Shown in pieces: positions 16,237 to 24,635 of a stretch of 64,000 bases of DNA. A model generated the notes under the pieces. It was given only the letters and a program-made list of their open reading frames with translations. It did not search any database and was not told the origin of the DNA. How positions within the stretch are numbered: the stretch's first letter is position 1; every line of letters starts with the position of its first letter. The position numbers were made by a program, and so were the translations under genes. Source of the DNA: Sulfurivermis sp040755915 (GTDB lineage: Bacteria > Pseudomonadota > Gammaproteobacteria > Thiohalomonadales > Thiohalomonadaceae); contig JBFLWM010000026.1 in NCBI GenBank assembly GCA_040755915.1, positions 1-64,000 on the forward strand, written 5' to 3'.

Positions 16237-17925
16237 ATGGACAAGCTAAAGCAAAAAAATCCCTTCTTTTCGCGCAAAGTGCTGTTCGGTGCAACCATCG
16301 GCGCGGCACTGTTTTTCATGGTCGTAGGCGTCGTCTTCTGGGGTGGTTTCAACACCGCCATGGAGGCCACCAACACGATGGATTTCTGCATCTCCTGTCA
16401 TGAGATGGAAGAAAACGTCTATCAGGAATACACGCACACCATCCATTTCACCAACCGCAGCGGCGTCCGCGCCACCTGCCCCGACTGTCACGTACCGGAT
16501 CCGTGGGTGCACAAGATGGTGCGCAAGATCCAGGCGAGCAACGAGGTCCTGCACAAGATCCTCGGTACCGTCGACACACCGGAGAAATTCGATCAACACC
16601 GCATGCGCCTGGCACAGAATGTCTGGCGCGCGATGAAGTCCACCGATTCGCGTGAGTGCCGCAACTGCCACGACTGGGATTCCATGAACCCGGAGAACCA
16701 GAAGCAGCGCTCCGCCAAGCAGCACATCTTCGCCATGGAGCAGGGGCAGACCTGCATCGACTGCCACAAGGGCATTGCCCACAAGAAGGTCAACGATCAG
16801 CTGACCGACGCAGAGGTCGAGGCGCTGGAAAAACCCAATGCCGCCTACAAGCGTGACCTGCCGCCGCAGTGGGTCGCCTACCGCGAGAAGATGAGTGCAC
16901 CGGCCGCGGCGCACGCGCCTGCCCCGGCACCTGTTGCCGCGGCGGCGCCGGCCGCTGAAGCCGCGCCGACACCCGCTGCGGCACCGGCAGCCAAGGCCCC
17001 GGCCAAGGCCGCCGCAGGCGGCGGCATCAAGGTCGACTGGAGCAAGGCCTCCAGCCGTGACGTGATGCTGTTCTACCCCGGCCAGACCTCCATGGAATGG
17101 GCCCTCACCGGCTCCAAGCACGGCGGCGCCCGCGTCTACAAGAAGGTCGGCGATCGCTGCTTCGCCTGCCACGAGGGCGAGCAGGAGTCCATGGGCAAAA
17201 AGATGGTCAACGGTGAAAAGGCCGAAACCACGCCGATCCCCGGCAAGCGTCCCGGTGTGCCGGTACAGGTGCAGGCCACCCATGATGACCAGTATCTATA
17301 TATGCGCTTCACCTGGCCGGATACCGCCCATGTGCCGGTACCCTTCGTTGATGGCGGCATGATGGACAAGGAGAATCCCGTCAAGCTGGCGTTGATGATC
17401 GCCACCGATGACGTGCAGGAGGCCGCACAGGCCGGCTGCTGGGGCACCTGCCACCACGATGCCAACGGCATGCCGGATGCGCCGGCCGGCAAGAACGTCA
17501 CCAAGTACATCGCGGAGAGCCGCACGGAAATCTCCACCAGCGAGCCGATGGGCGGCTGGGACAAGCGCAAGGCTGACGGCGACATCGCTGCCGAACTGCA
17601 GGCCGGTCACTTCATGGACCTGCTGCGCTACAAGGCCGGCAGCGGCAAATCCGAGGACGGCTACCTGCTGGGTGACCGCGTGATGGAAGGCGGCCAGGGC
17701 GTCGAGTTTACCGGCGAGAAGCAGGGCGACAACTGGGTGGTGAGCATGAAGCGCAAGCTGAGCTCCTCTGCTGCCGGTGATCACAGCCTCGCGCTGGATC
17801 AGATGTACAACATCGGCTTCGCGATCCATGACGACCACACCAACGGCCGCTACCACCATGTATCGCTGGGCTACAAGCTCGGCTTCGACAACCCGGAGGC
17901 CGAAATCAACGCCACCAGGCAGTAA
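16237..17925 (+). CDS. NapC/NirT tetrahaem cytochrome fused to an ethylbenzene-dehydrogenase-type haem domain
   Basis: A 562-residue membrane-anchored cytochrome. One helix (about 16-36) precedes four CXXCH haem sites (51-55, 81-85, 141-145, 173-177) in NapC/NirT arrangement. An Ala/Pro linker (221-262) leads to a C-terminal domain with a fifth site, CFACH (308-312), and a CWGTCH (CX3CH) at 401-406. Blocks such as 'YMRFTWPDT', 'GDRVMEGGQG' and 'NIGFAIHDDH' match the EB_dh haem domain. NirT proteins take electrons from quinol; the extra domain may pass them on in the periplasm, directly or through the cupredoxin, to NirS. The fusion is about three times the length of a simple NirT. Confidence 0.85.
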   Translation: MDKLKQKNPFFSRKVLFGATIGAALFFMVVGVVFWGGFNTAMEATNTMDFCISCHEMEENVYQEYTHTIHFTNRSGVRATCPDCHVPDPWVHKMVRKIQASNEVLHKILGTVDTPEKFDQHRMRLAQNVWRAMKSTDSRECRNCHDWDSMNPENQKQRSAKQHIFAMEQGQTCIDCHKGIAHKKVNDQLTDAEVEALEKPNAAYKRDLPPQWVAYREKMSAPAAAHAPAPAPVAAAAPAAEAAPTPAAAPAAKAPAKAAAGGGIKVDWSKASSRDVMLFYPGQTSMEWALTGSKHGGARVYKKVGDRCFACHEGEQESMGKKMVNGEKAETTPIPGKRPGVPVQVQATHDDQYLYMRFTWPDTAHVPVPFVDGGMMDKENPVKLALMIATDDVQEAAQAGCWGTCHHDANGMPDAPAGKNVTKYIAESRTEISTSEPMGGWDKRKADGDIAAELQAGHFMDLLRYKAGSGKSEDGYLLGDRVMEGGQGVEFTGEKQGDNWVVSMKRKLSSSAAGDHSLALDQMYNIGFAIHDDHTNGRYHHVSLGYKLGFDNPEAEINATRQ

Positions 17926-17944
17926 CGGGGAAGTCGGCCTAAAA

Positions 17945-17958
17945 TTGACTTCCATCAA
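17945..17958 (+). promoter_or_regulatory. FNR/Dnr-type box upstream of the cupredoxin-nirC-nirN operon
   Basis: TTGACttccATCAA, a hybrid dyad with one C-type and one T-type half, 20 bp after the stop of the NirT-fusion gene. It would give the haem d1 biosynthesis operon its own promoter. Confidence 0.78.
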
Positions 17959-17965
17959 GGTATGA

Positions 17966-18032
17966 CCTGGCTACAGCACGCATGCTGTAGCCAGGTAACA
18001 ACAAGCAGCCGGGCTGCGCCATGCAGCCCGGC
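17966..18032. repeat. Two tandem perfect hairpins in the leader of the haem d1 operon
   Basis: The first (17966-17995) has a 13-bp perfect stem, CCTGGCTACAGCA/TGCTGTAGCCAGG, around CGCA. The second (18008-18032) has a 10-bp stem, GCCGGGCTGC/GCAGCCCGGC, around GCCAT. Neither is followed by a T-run, so they are not classic terminators. They sit between the FNR-type box and the cupredoxin start, and may stabilise mRNA ends or act on the leader. Confidence 0.75.
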
Positions 18033-18072
18033 CCCCCAGGGAAGGAAGGCCTAGCTGAGCGAGGTGGTTGTC

Positions 18073-18405
18073 ATGCAGCGACTGACATCCTGGAGCCTGA
18101 CCCTCATCCTGCTGTTCTCTGTCGCCACTGCCGTCGCTGCTGACGAGGTGGTGGTCGTCGAGATGTCGGCCTTCAAGTTCATCCCGGAAGACCTCACCAT
18201 CAAGCGCGGCACCACCGTGCGCTGGGTCAACAAGGAAAAACGCCAGTTTCACAGCATCTGGTTTCGCGAGGCCGGCGAGGAACCGGGCGAATACCTGTTT
18301 CCCGAAGACACCTACGAGCGCAAGTTCGACACCGTCGGTGTGTTTCCCTATGTCTGCCAGCCGCACATGGATCACATGCGCGGCGTGATCCGCGTGGTGG
18401 AGTGA
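18073..18405 (+). CDS. Periplasmic cupredoxin (type 1 copper protein) of the nir operon
   Basis: A 110-residue secreted protein with a signal peptide (1-23, cleavage after VAA). The mature part has the cupredoxin ligand set: H60, then C95, H98 and M102 in 'YVCQPHMDHM', with 'RGTTVRWVNK' before it. Size and spacing are near those of amicyanin and pseudoazurin, which donate electrons to nitrite reductases. It is the first gene of the nirC-nirN operon, 3 bp before nirC, so a role as NirS donor is likely but inferred. GAGGTGG precedes the ATG. Confidence 0.85.
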   Translation: MQRLTSWSLTLILLFSVATAVAADEVVVVEMSAFKFIPEDLTIKRGTTVRWVNKEKRQFHSIWFREAGEEPGEYLFPEDTYERKFDTVGVFPYVCQPHMDHMRGVIRVVE

Positions 18406-18408
18406 GCC

Positions 18409-18747
18409 ATGCGACGCCATACGCTCATGCTGCTGCTCACCGCCGTTCTCTCTCTCGCCGCAGCCACCACACAGGCCAGCGCCGAAGTCAGTACCGAACG
18501 TCAGCGCGAGCTGCTGCATCTGCTGCGCCACGACTGCGGCTCGTGTCACGGCATGACGCTGAAGGGTGGCCTCGGACCGACCCTGCTGCCGCAGGCACTG
18601 GCCGGAAAACCTGCGGAAACGCTGGAGGCCACCGTGCTCTACGGCAGGGCCGGTACGCCGATGCCCCCCTGGCGCGGCTTGCTTACTGAAGAAGAAGTGG
18701 CCTGGCTGGTTGCGCTGCTGATGAAAGGAGTTCCCGATGCGCCATAG
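18409..18747 (+). CDS. nirC: NirC, small periplasmic cytochrome c55x
   Basis: A 112-residue monohaem cytochrome with a signal peptide (1-25) and CGSCH at 43-47. A C-terminal 'GTPMPPWRGLLTEEE' provides the likely axial Met. NirC supplies electrons during nitrite reduction or maturation of haem d1. It starts 3 bp after the cupredoxin stop and overlaps nirF by 11 bp. Confidence 0.88.
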   Translation: MRRHTLMLLLTAVLSLAAATTQASAEVSTERQRELLHLLRHDCGSCHGMTLKGGLGPTLLPQALAGKPAETLEATVLYGRAGTPMPPWRGLLTEEEVAWLVALLMKGVPDAP

Positions 18748-19903
18748 TCTGCTCGCCGTTTGCATCCTGCTGCTTGCCGGCTGTGCCACGCCGGCACTGC
18801 GCGGCACCGGTGATCTCGGCCTGATCATCGAGCGCGCCGATGGCAGCGTGCTCATTGTCGAAAGCACGCACCGGAAGATGCTGGCCCGTGTCGAAGGCCT
18901 GGGCGATCTGTCCCACGCCTCCGTGGTCTACTCCCGTGATGAACGCTATGCCTATGTCTTCGGCCGCGACGGCGCACTTACCAAGGTGGACATGCTGCGC
19001 CACAGCATCGCCAGGCGCGTCATGCAGTCCGGTAACAGCATCGGCGGCGCCATCTCGCAGGATGGCCGCCTGGTGGCGGTGGCCAATTACGAACCGGGCG
19101 GCGTCAAGGTGTTCGATGCCGACACGCTGGAACTGCTGGCCGATATTCCGGCCGCCTATGGCGACGGCAAGTTCTCAAAGGTGGTCGGCCTGGAAGACAC
19201 TACGGACAACCGCTTTGCCTTCAGCCTGTACGATGCCGGCGAGATCTGGGTGGCCGATCTGCGCGATGCGCGCAACCCGGTGATCGAGAAGTACCGCAGC
19301 ATCGGCCGCCAGCCCTACGATGCACTGGTGAGCATGGATGGGCGCCATTACATCTCCGGCCTGTTCGGCGAGGATGGCCTCGCCCTGCTCGACCTGTGGC
19401 GACCGGAACGCGGCGTCCAGCGCATCCTCGACAACTATGGTCGCGGCGAACAGCCGCTGCCGGTCTACAAGATGCCGCACCTGGAAGGCTGGGCTCTCAG
19501 CGAGGAGCACGCCTACCTCCCGGCCATCGGCCGCCACGAGGTGCTCATCGTCGATCGCCGCAACTGGCAAGAGGCCGGTCGTATCGCCGTGCATGGCCAG
19601 CCGGTTTTTGCCATGGCCCGTCCTGACGGCCGCCAGCTGTGGGTCAACTTCGCCCACCCGCACAACGACACGGTACAGGTGATCGACACCGTGACGCACA
19701 AGGTCATCGCCACCCTGAAGCCCGGCAAGGCGGTTTTGCATATGGAATTCACGCCGCGCGGCGAGCAGATCTGGCTGTCGGCGCGTGACGACAATCGCGT
19801 CGATATCTATGACACCCGCACCCTGCAGCACATCGGCAGCCTGCCGGTGCGCAATCCCAGCGGCATCTTCTTCACCGCCCGCGCCCACCGCATCGGCCTG
19901 TAG
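18737..19903 (+). CDS. nirF: NirF, haem d1 biosynthesis dehydrogenase
   Basis: A 388-residue beta-propeller protein related to the d1 domain of NirS. A lipobox (LLAGC16) suggests membrane anchoring in the periplasm. NirF acts late in haem d1 synthesis, oxidising a precursor. Landmarks are 'GRDGALTKVDM', 'GQPVFAMARPDG' and 'LHMEFTPRGEQ'. It overlaps nirC upstream, and nirD follows after 8 bp. Confidence 0.93.
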   Translation: MRHSLLAVCILLLAGCATPALRGTGDLGLIIERADGSVLIVESTHRKMLARVEGLGDLSHASVVYSRDERYAYVFGRDGALTKVDMLRHSIARRVMQSGNSIGGAISQDGRLVAVANYEPGGVKVFDADTLELLADIPAAYGDGKFSKVVGLEDTTDNRFAFSLYDAGEIWVADLRDARNPVIEKYRSIGRQPYDALVSMDGRHYISGLFGEDGLALLDLWRPERGVQRILDNYGRGEQPLPVYKMPHLEGWALSEEHAYLPAIGRHEVLIVDRRNWQEAGRIAVHGQPVFAMARPDGRQLWVNFAHPHNDTVQVIDTVTHKVIATLKPGKAVLHMEFTPRGEQIWLSARDDNRVDIYDTRTLQHIGSLPVRNPSGIFFTARAHRIGL

Positions 19904-19911
19904 GAGACACC

Positions 19912-20394
19912 ATGCACCGCACGCGCCATACCGAAACGCTGGAACTGGGCACCCTGGAGCGGCAGCTGCTCAATGATTTCCAGCACCACCTGCCGTTGAC
20001 GCCGACACCCTACGCCGACATCGCGCAGAAGCTGGGCACCACGGAAGATGCCGTACTCGCGGCCCTGCACGAGCTGCAGGGCGCCGGCGCCGTGAGCCGC
20101 GTCGGTGCCGTGTTCCGCACCCACCGCGTCGGCGCCAGCACCCTCGCCGCCATGGCCGTGCCGCCGGAACGGCTGGAAGAGGTTGCCGCGCTGGTCAGCG
20201 GCTATGACGCCGTCAATCACAACTACGAACGTGAACACCGCATCAACCTGTGGTTCGTCGCCACCGCCGCGGATGAAAAGCAGTTGACGCAGGTACTGGA
20301 AGACATCGAACAGCGCAGCGGCATCGCCGTCATGGCCCTGCCGATGCTGGAAGACTTTCACATCGACCTGGGGTTCGAGCTGAAATGGACATGA
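19912..20394 (+). CDS. nirD: NirD, sirohaem decarboxylase subunit
   Basis: A 160-residue Lrp/AsnC-fold protein. With NirL, NirG and NirH it decarboxylates sirohaem to didecarboxysirohaem on the haem d1 path. A winged-helix part is followed by 'VNHNYEREHRINLWFV', whose NHNYER-type block it shares with NirG below. It has no independent regulator role expected in this context. The gene overlaps nirL by 10 bp. Confidence 0.88.
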   Translation: MHRTRHTETLELGTLERQLLNDFQHHLPLTPTPYADIAQKLGTTEDAVLAALHELQGAGAVSRVGAVFRTHRVGASTLAAMAVPPERLEEVAALVSGYDAVNHNYEREHRINLWFVATAADEKQLTQVLEDIEQRSGIAVMALPMLEDFHIDLGFELKWT

Positions 20395-20918
20395 ACGTAC
20401 TGCCGCGCATGCATCCCGACAATCTGACCGACGTCGATCGCCGCCTGATCGCCGCCATCCAGCATGGCCTGCCGCTGGTCTCCCACCCCTACGCCGAACT
20501 GGGCCGGCAATGCGGCCTGAACGAAGGCGAGGTCATCAACCGCCTCGCCGCCCTGCTCGCCGACGGCACCATCAAGCGCCTCGGCGTGGTGGTGCGCCAC
20601 CGCGAACTGGGCTACCGCGCCAACGCCATGGTGGTGTGGGATATCGACGATGCCAGAGTCAGCGAGCTGGGCCACTGCATCGGCCGCTTCGACTTCGTCA
20701 CCCTGTGTTATCGCCGTCCGCGCCGCCTGCCGGCCTGGCCCTACAACCTGTTCTGCATGATCCATGGTCAGGACCGCGACGCGGTGCTGGAACGGGTGCG
20801 CCAGATCGAGCAGCACTGTGGCTTGGCGGATGTGCCGCACGAAGTGCTGTTCAGCCGCCGCCGCTTCAAGCAGCGCGGCGCGATCTATGCGCCGGCGCAG
20901 AGCGGGATGCCGCAGTAG
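20385..20918 (+). CDS. nirL: NirL, sirohaem decarboxylase subunit
   Basis: A 177-residue Lrp-like protein of the NirL/NirH half-family: 'CYRRPRRLPAWPYNLFCMIHG' type block, 'EVLFSRRRFKQRGA' near the C-terminus. It pairs with NirD. Which of the NirL/NirH pair it is rests on order (D-L-G-H), not on a diagnostic residue. The stop TAG shares its last base with the GTG start of nirG. Confidence 0.85.
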   Translation: MDMNVLPRMHPDNLTDVDRRLIAAIQHGLPLVSHPYAELGRQCGLNEGEVINRLAALLADGTIKRLGVVVRHRELGYRANAMVVWDIDDARVSELGHCIGRFDFVTLCYRRPRRLPAWPYNLFCMIHGQDRDAVLERVRQIEQHCGLADVPHEVLFSRRRFKQRGAIYAPAQSGMPQ

Positions 20919-21361
20919 TGGACGCCGTCGACCGCGCCATCATCAATGCCCTGCAGGATGGATTTCCCGTCTGCGCGCGCCCGTATGCCGCGGCGGCGGA
21001 ACAACTGGGCATCACGGAAGATGACCTGTTGCAGCGCCTCGCTGCACTGCGCGAACATAAGACCATCACCCGCTTCGGCCCGCTGTTTCATGCCGAGCGC
21101 CTGGGCGGCGCGCTCAGTCTGGTGGCCATGCGCATCCCCGCGCAGGATTTCGACCGTGTCGCCGCCCAGGTCAATGCCCATGCCGAAGTGGCACACAACT
21201 ACGAGCGCGCCCACGACTTCAACATGTGGTTCGTGCTGGCCACCGAAACGGAACAGCAGTTGCAGGACACGCTGCGGGCCATCGAGGCCGAGACCGGCTA
21301 CCCGGTCTACAACATGCCCAAGCTGGAAGAGTATTATCTCAACCTGAGGTTCGCGGTATGA
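20918..21361 (+). CDS. nirG: NirG, sirohaem decarboxylase subunit
   Basis: A 147-residue protein starting at GTG (VDAVDRAII). The NirD/NirG-type 'VAHNYERAHDFNMWFV' block is present. A longer open frame upstream overlaps nirL and is a shadow. The start overlaps the nirL stop by 1 bp and the stop overlaps the nirH start (ATGA), so translation is coupled. Confidence 0.86.
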   Translation: MDAVDRAIINALQDGFPVCARPYAAAAEQLGITEDDLLQRLAALREHKTITRFGPLFHAERLGGALSLVAMRIPAQDFDRVAAQVNAHAEVAHNYERAHDFNMWFVLATETEQQLQDTLRAIEAETGYPVYNMPKLEEYYLNLRFAV

Positions 21362-21867
21362 GCGAAGCCAGGGTCATCGCCCTCCCCGACGCCACCGATC
21401 GTGCGCTGATCGTCGCCACGCAGGGCGGCCTGCCGCTGGTGGCAGAACCCTACCATGTCCTTGCCGAGCAGCTCGGCATCAGCGCCGTCGAAGTAATGCA
21501 GCGGCTGCAAACCATGCAGCAGAACGGCATCATCCGCCGTATCGGTCTGGTCCCCAATCACTATGCCCTGGGCTACACCTTCAACGGCATGACGGTGTGG
21601 GATGTCCCCGACGAACGCATCCATATCCTCGGCCCAAAGCTGGGCGCCCTGCCGTTCGTCAGCCACTGCTACCGCCGCCCGCGTTATCTGCCCGACTGGC
21701 CCTACAACCTGTTCGCCATGGTGCACGGCCGCAGCCGCGAGGAGACGGATGCCCAGGTGGAGGAGATCGCCCGTCTGCTCGGCGATGACGATCGCGGCCA
21801 TGCGGTGCTGTACAGCACGCGCATCCTGAAAAAGACCGGGCTGCGCCTCGGCAACCGCGGAGAGTAA
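21358..21867 (+). CDS. nirH: NirH, sirohaem decarboxylase subunit
   Basis: A 169-residue partner of NirG, carrying the NirL/NirH-type 'HCYRRPRYLPDWPYNLFAMVHG' block (landmark) and 'LYSTRILKKTGLR' at the C-terminus. Four separate decarboxylase genes, as in Pseudomonas, rather than fused nirDL forms. Its stop is 3 bp before nirJ. Confidence 0.86.
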   Translation: MSEARVIALPDATDRALIVATQGGLPLVAEPYHVLAEQLGISAVEVMQRLQTMQQNGIIRRIGLVPNHYALGYTFNGMTVWDVPDERIHILGPKLGALPFVSHCYRRPRYLPDWPYNLFAMVHGRSREETDAQVEEIARLLGDDDRGHAVLYSTRILKKTGLRLGNRGE

Positions 21868-21870
21868 GTC

Positions 21871-23043
21871 ATGTTCCGACTGTCACAGTTCATGGAGCAC
21901 CTGCTGCACCCGGCGCCTGTCATGCCGGCACGCAAACCCGCCGGCCCGGTGGTGATCTGGAACCTGGTGCGGCGCTGCAACCTCACCTGCAAGCACTGCT
22001 ACGCCACCTCGGCGGACAAAGACTTTGCCGGCGAGCTGTCCACTGCCGAGGTATACACGGTGCTGGATGATCTGAAAGGGTTCAAGGTGCCGGTGCTGAT
22101 CCTGTCCGGCGGCGAACCGCTGCTGCGCCCCGACATCTTCGACATCTCGCAACGCGCCAACGCCATGGGCTTCTATGTTGGTCTGTCCACCAACGGTACG
22201 CTCATCGACGAGAACAACATCGCAGCCATCGCTGCCGCCGGCTACAACTACGTCGGCATCAGCCTCGACGGCATCGAGGCCACCCATGACCGTTTCCGCC
22301 GTCTCGATGGCGCCTTTGCCCGCTCGCTGCACGCCATCCGGCTATGCCGTGACCACGGCATCAAGGTGGGCGTGCGCTTTACCCTTACCCAGGACAATGC
22401 CGCCGAGCTGCCGCAGCTGCTGGCGCTGATGGATGAGGAAAACATCGACAAGTTCTATCTGTCCCATCTCAATTACGCCGGACGCGGCAACCGCAACCGC
22501 CGTGACGATGTTTACCACCGCGTCACCCGCGAGGCCATGGACCTGCTGTTCGAACGCTGCCTCGATGAGCAGCGGCGCGGCATCCGCCGCGAATACGTCA
22601 CTGGCAACAACGATGCCGACGGCGTCTACTTCCTGATGTGGGTGCGACGGACTTTCCCCGATCGTGCCGCCGAGATGGAACAGCGGCTGGTACAGTGGGG
22701 CGGCAACTCCTCCGGCATCAACATTGCCAACATCGACAACCTGGGCAATGTGCACCCTGACACCATGTGGTGGCACCACACGCTGGGAAATGTACGCGAG
22801 CGTCCCTTCTCCGCCATCTGGCAGGATACCAGCGACCCTCTGATGGCCGGCCTCAAGCAGCTGCCACGCCCGGTACAGGGGCGCTGCGCCGAATGCATGC
22901 ACCTGGCCATCTGCAACGGCAACACCCGCGTGCGCGCCCAGCAGACCAGCGGCAACCCGTGGGCGGAAGATCCGGGCTGCTACCTGGATGATGACGAAGT
23001 ACTCCCCACCGTGGCTGCCCCGCAGCGAAAGGTCGGTTCATGA
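21871..23043 (+). CDS. nirJ: NirJ, radical SAM enzyme of haem d1 synthesis
   Basis: A 390-residue radical SAM protein. The cluster motif is C36-x3-C40-x2-C43, followed by 'LSGGEPLLR'. A C-terminal cysteine set ('CAECMHLAICNGN', 'DPGCYL') fits a second iron-sulfur cluster in a SPASM-like tail. NirJ converts didecarboxysirohaem by removing propionate side chains. It ends in ATGA overlap with nirN. Confidence 0.94.
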   Translation: MFRLSQFMEHLLHPAPVMPARKPAGPVVIWNLVRRCNLTCKHCYATSADKDFAGELSTAEVYTVLDDLKGFKVPVLILSGGEPLLRPDIFDISQRANAMGFYVGLSTNGTLIDENNIAAIAAAGYNYVGISLDGIEATHDRFRRLDGAFARSLHAIRLCRDHGIKVGVRFTLTQDNAAELPQLLALMDEENIDKFYLSHLNYAGRGNRNRRDDVYHRVTREAMDLLFERCLDEQRRGIRREYVTGNNDADGVYFLMWVRRTFPDRAAEMEQRLVQWGGNSSGINIANIDNLGNVHPDTMWWHHTLGNVRERPFSAIWQDTSDPLMAGLKQLPRPVQGRCAECMHLAICNGNTRVRAQQTSGNPWAEDPGCYLDDDEVLPTVAAPQRKVGS

Positions 23044-24581
23044 AATCACTGCTCTCCCTTGCGCTGCTGCTGACGGCGTGCAGTGCAGTCGCCCAGTCAC
23101 GTCCTGCTGCCGAGCTATACAGCCAACATTGCGCCAGCTGCCATGGCATAGAGCGCCTCGGCGGCATCGGCCCGGCCCTGCTGCCGCAGAACCTGAGCCG
23201 TGTGCGCAAGAGCGAGGCCATGGATGTCATTGCCCATGGCCGCCCCGCCACGCAGATGGCCGGCTTTGCAGCAGTCCTGTCGGAGAGCGAGATCAAGGCA
23301 CTGGCCGAACTCGTCTACACCGAGCCGGCAATCACGCCCAGCTGGGGCATGAACGAGATCCGCGCCAGTCACCTGCAACATGCCAGGGAAAATGACCTGC
23401 CGGATGTGCCGCGCTACAAAGCCAACATGCAGAATCTGTTTCTGGTCGTGGAGCTCGGCGATCACCACATCACCCTCCTCGACGGTGACAAGTTTGCGCC
23501 CCTCCATCGCTTCCCCACCCGCTACGCCCTGCACGGCGGCCCCAAGTACTCGCCGGATGGCCGCTTCGTCTATCTCAGCTCGCGCGATGGTTGGGTCAGC
23601 AAATATGACCTGTACAACCTCACCCTGATCAGCGAAGTGCGCGCCGGCATCAACAGCCGCAACATCGCCGTCTCGGCCGATGGACGTTACGTAATGGTGG
23701 CCAACTATCTGCCGCACAGCCTGGTACTGCTCGATGCCGATACCCTGCAGCCGATCCGGCTGTGGGATACCGTCGGCAAGGACGGCACCAGTTCACGTGT
23801 CAGCGCCGTCTACACGGCCCCCCCGCGGCAGAGCTTCATTGCCGCGCTGAAGGACATCCCCGAGGTATGGGAGATCAATTATGCCGATCGGCCGCCGCCG
23901 GGCTTTGGTGGCTGGGTACACGACTTCCACAAGGATCAGAGCGATGAGGTCGTGCGACCGTTTCCCCTGCGGCGCATGACCACGCAAGGCTATCTGGATG
24001 ACTTTTTCTTCGATCAAGAATACGAACACCTCATCGGCGCTTCACGCGATGGTGGTGGTCAGGTCCTGGATCTGTACATCGGCCGCAAGATTGCTGATCT
24101 CGATCTGCCCGGCATGCCGCATCTCGGCTCCGGCATCACTTTCTCGCATCAGGGGAAAGATGTGCTGGCCACGCCCAATATCAAGGAAGGCGTGGTCAGC
24201 GTCATCGATCTGAAGAGCTGGCAGACCATCAAGCGCATCGACACGCTCGGTCCCGGCTTCTTCATGCGCAGTCACGATGACACCCCCTATGCCTGGGTGG
24301 ACGTATTCAGCGGCCCGCACAAGGATGCCATGCACGTCATCGACAAGCGCACGCTGGAGATCGTCAAGACCCTGCGCCCGGCGCCGGGCAAGACTGCAGC
24401 CCACGTCGAATTTACCAATGACGGCCGCTACGCCCTGGTCAGTATCTGGGAAATGGATGGCGCGCTGGTGATCTACGATGCGGCCACACTGGAAGAGGTG
24501 AAGCGCCTGCCGATGAAGAAGCCGTCAGGCAAATACAACGTTCACAACAAAACAACCTACCGGCGCGGAACCAGTCACTGA
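23040..24581 (+). CDS. nirN: NirN, haem d1 maturation cytochrome
   Basis: A 513-residue periplasmic relative of NirS. A signal peptide (1-19) precedes a haem c domain (CASCH 31-35), then a d1-type propeller ending 'GKYNVHNKTTYRRG'. NirN oxidises the dihydro form of haem d1 and hands the cofactor to NirS. It is the last gene of the operon. nirE, the first committed methyltransferase, is not in the window. Confidence 0.93.
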   Translation: MKSLLSLALLLTACSAVAQSRPAAELYSQHCASCHGIERLGGIGPALLPQNLSRVRKSEAMDVIAHGRPATQMAGFAAVLSESEIKALAELVYTEPAITPSWGMNEIRASHLQHARENDLPDVPRYKANMQNLFLVVELGDHHITLLDGDKFAPLHRFPTRYALHGGPKYSPDGRFVYLSSRDGWVSKYDLYNLTLISEVRAGINSRNIAVSADGRYVMVANYLPHSLVLLDADTLQPIRLWDTVGKDGTSSRVSAVYTAPPRQSFIAALKDIPEVWEINYADRPPPGFGGWVHDFHKDQSDEVVRPFPLRRMTTQGYLDDFFFDQEYEHLIGASRDGGGQVLDLYIGRKIADLDLPGMPHLGSGITFSHQGKDVLATPNIKEGVVSVIDLKSWQTIKRIDTLGPGFFMRSHDDTPYAWVDVFSGPHKDAMHVIDKRTLEIVKTLRPAPGKTAAHVEFTNDGRYALVSIWEMDGALVIYDAATLEEVKRLPMKKPSGKYNVHNKTTYRRGTSH

Positions 24582-24635
24582 GTGGAAGGCCGCAGCTGTG
24601 GCGGGAGGCGGCGGTCATTGCCTGCGCCCACGCGG

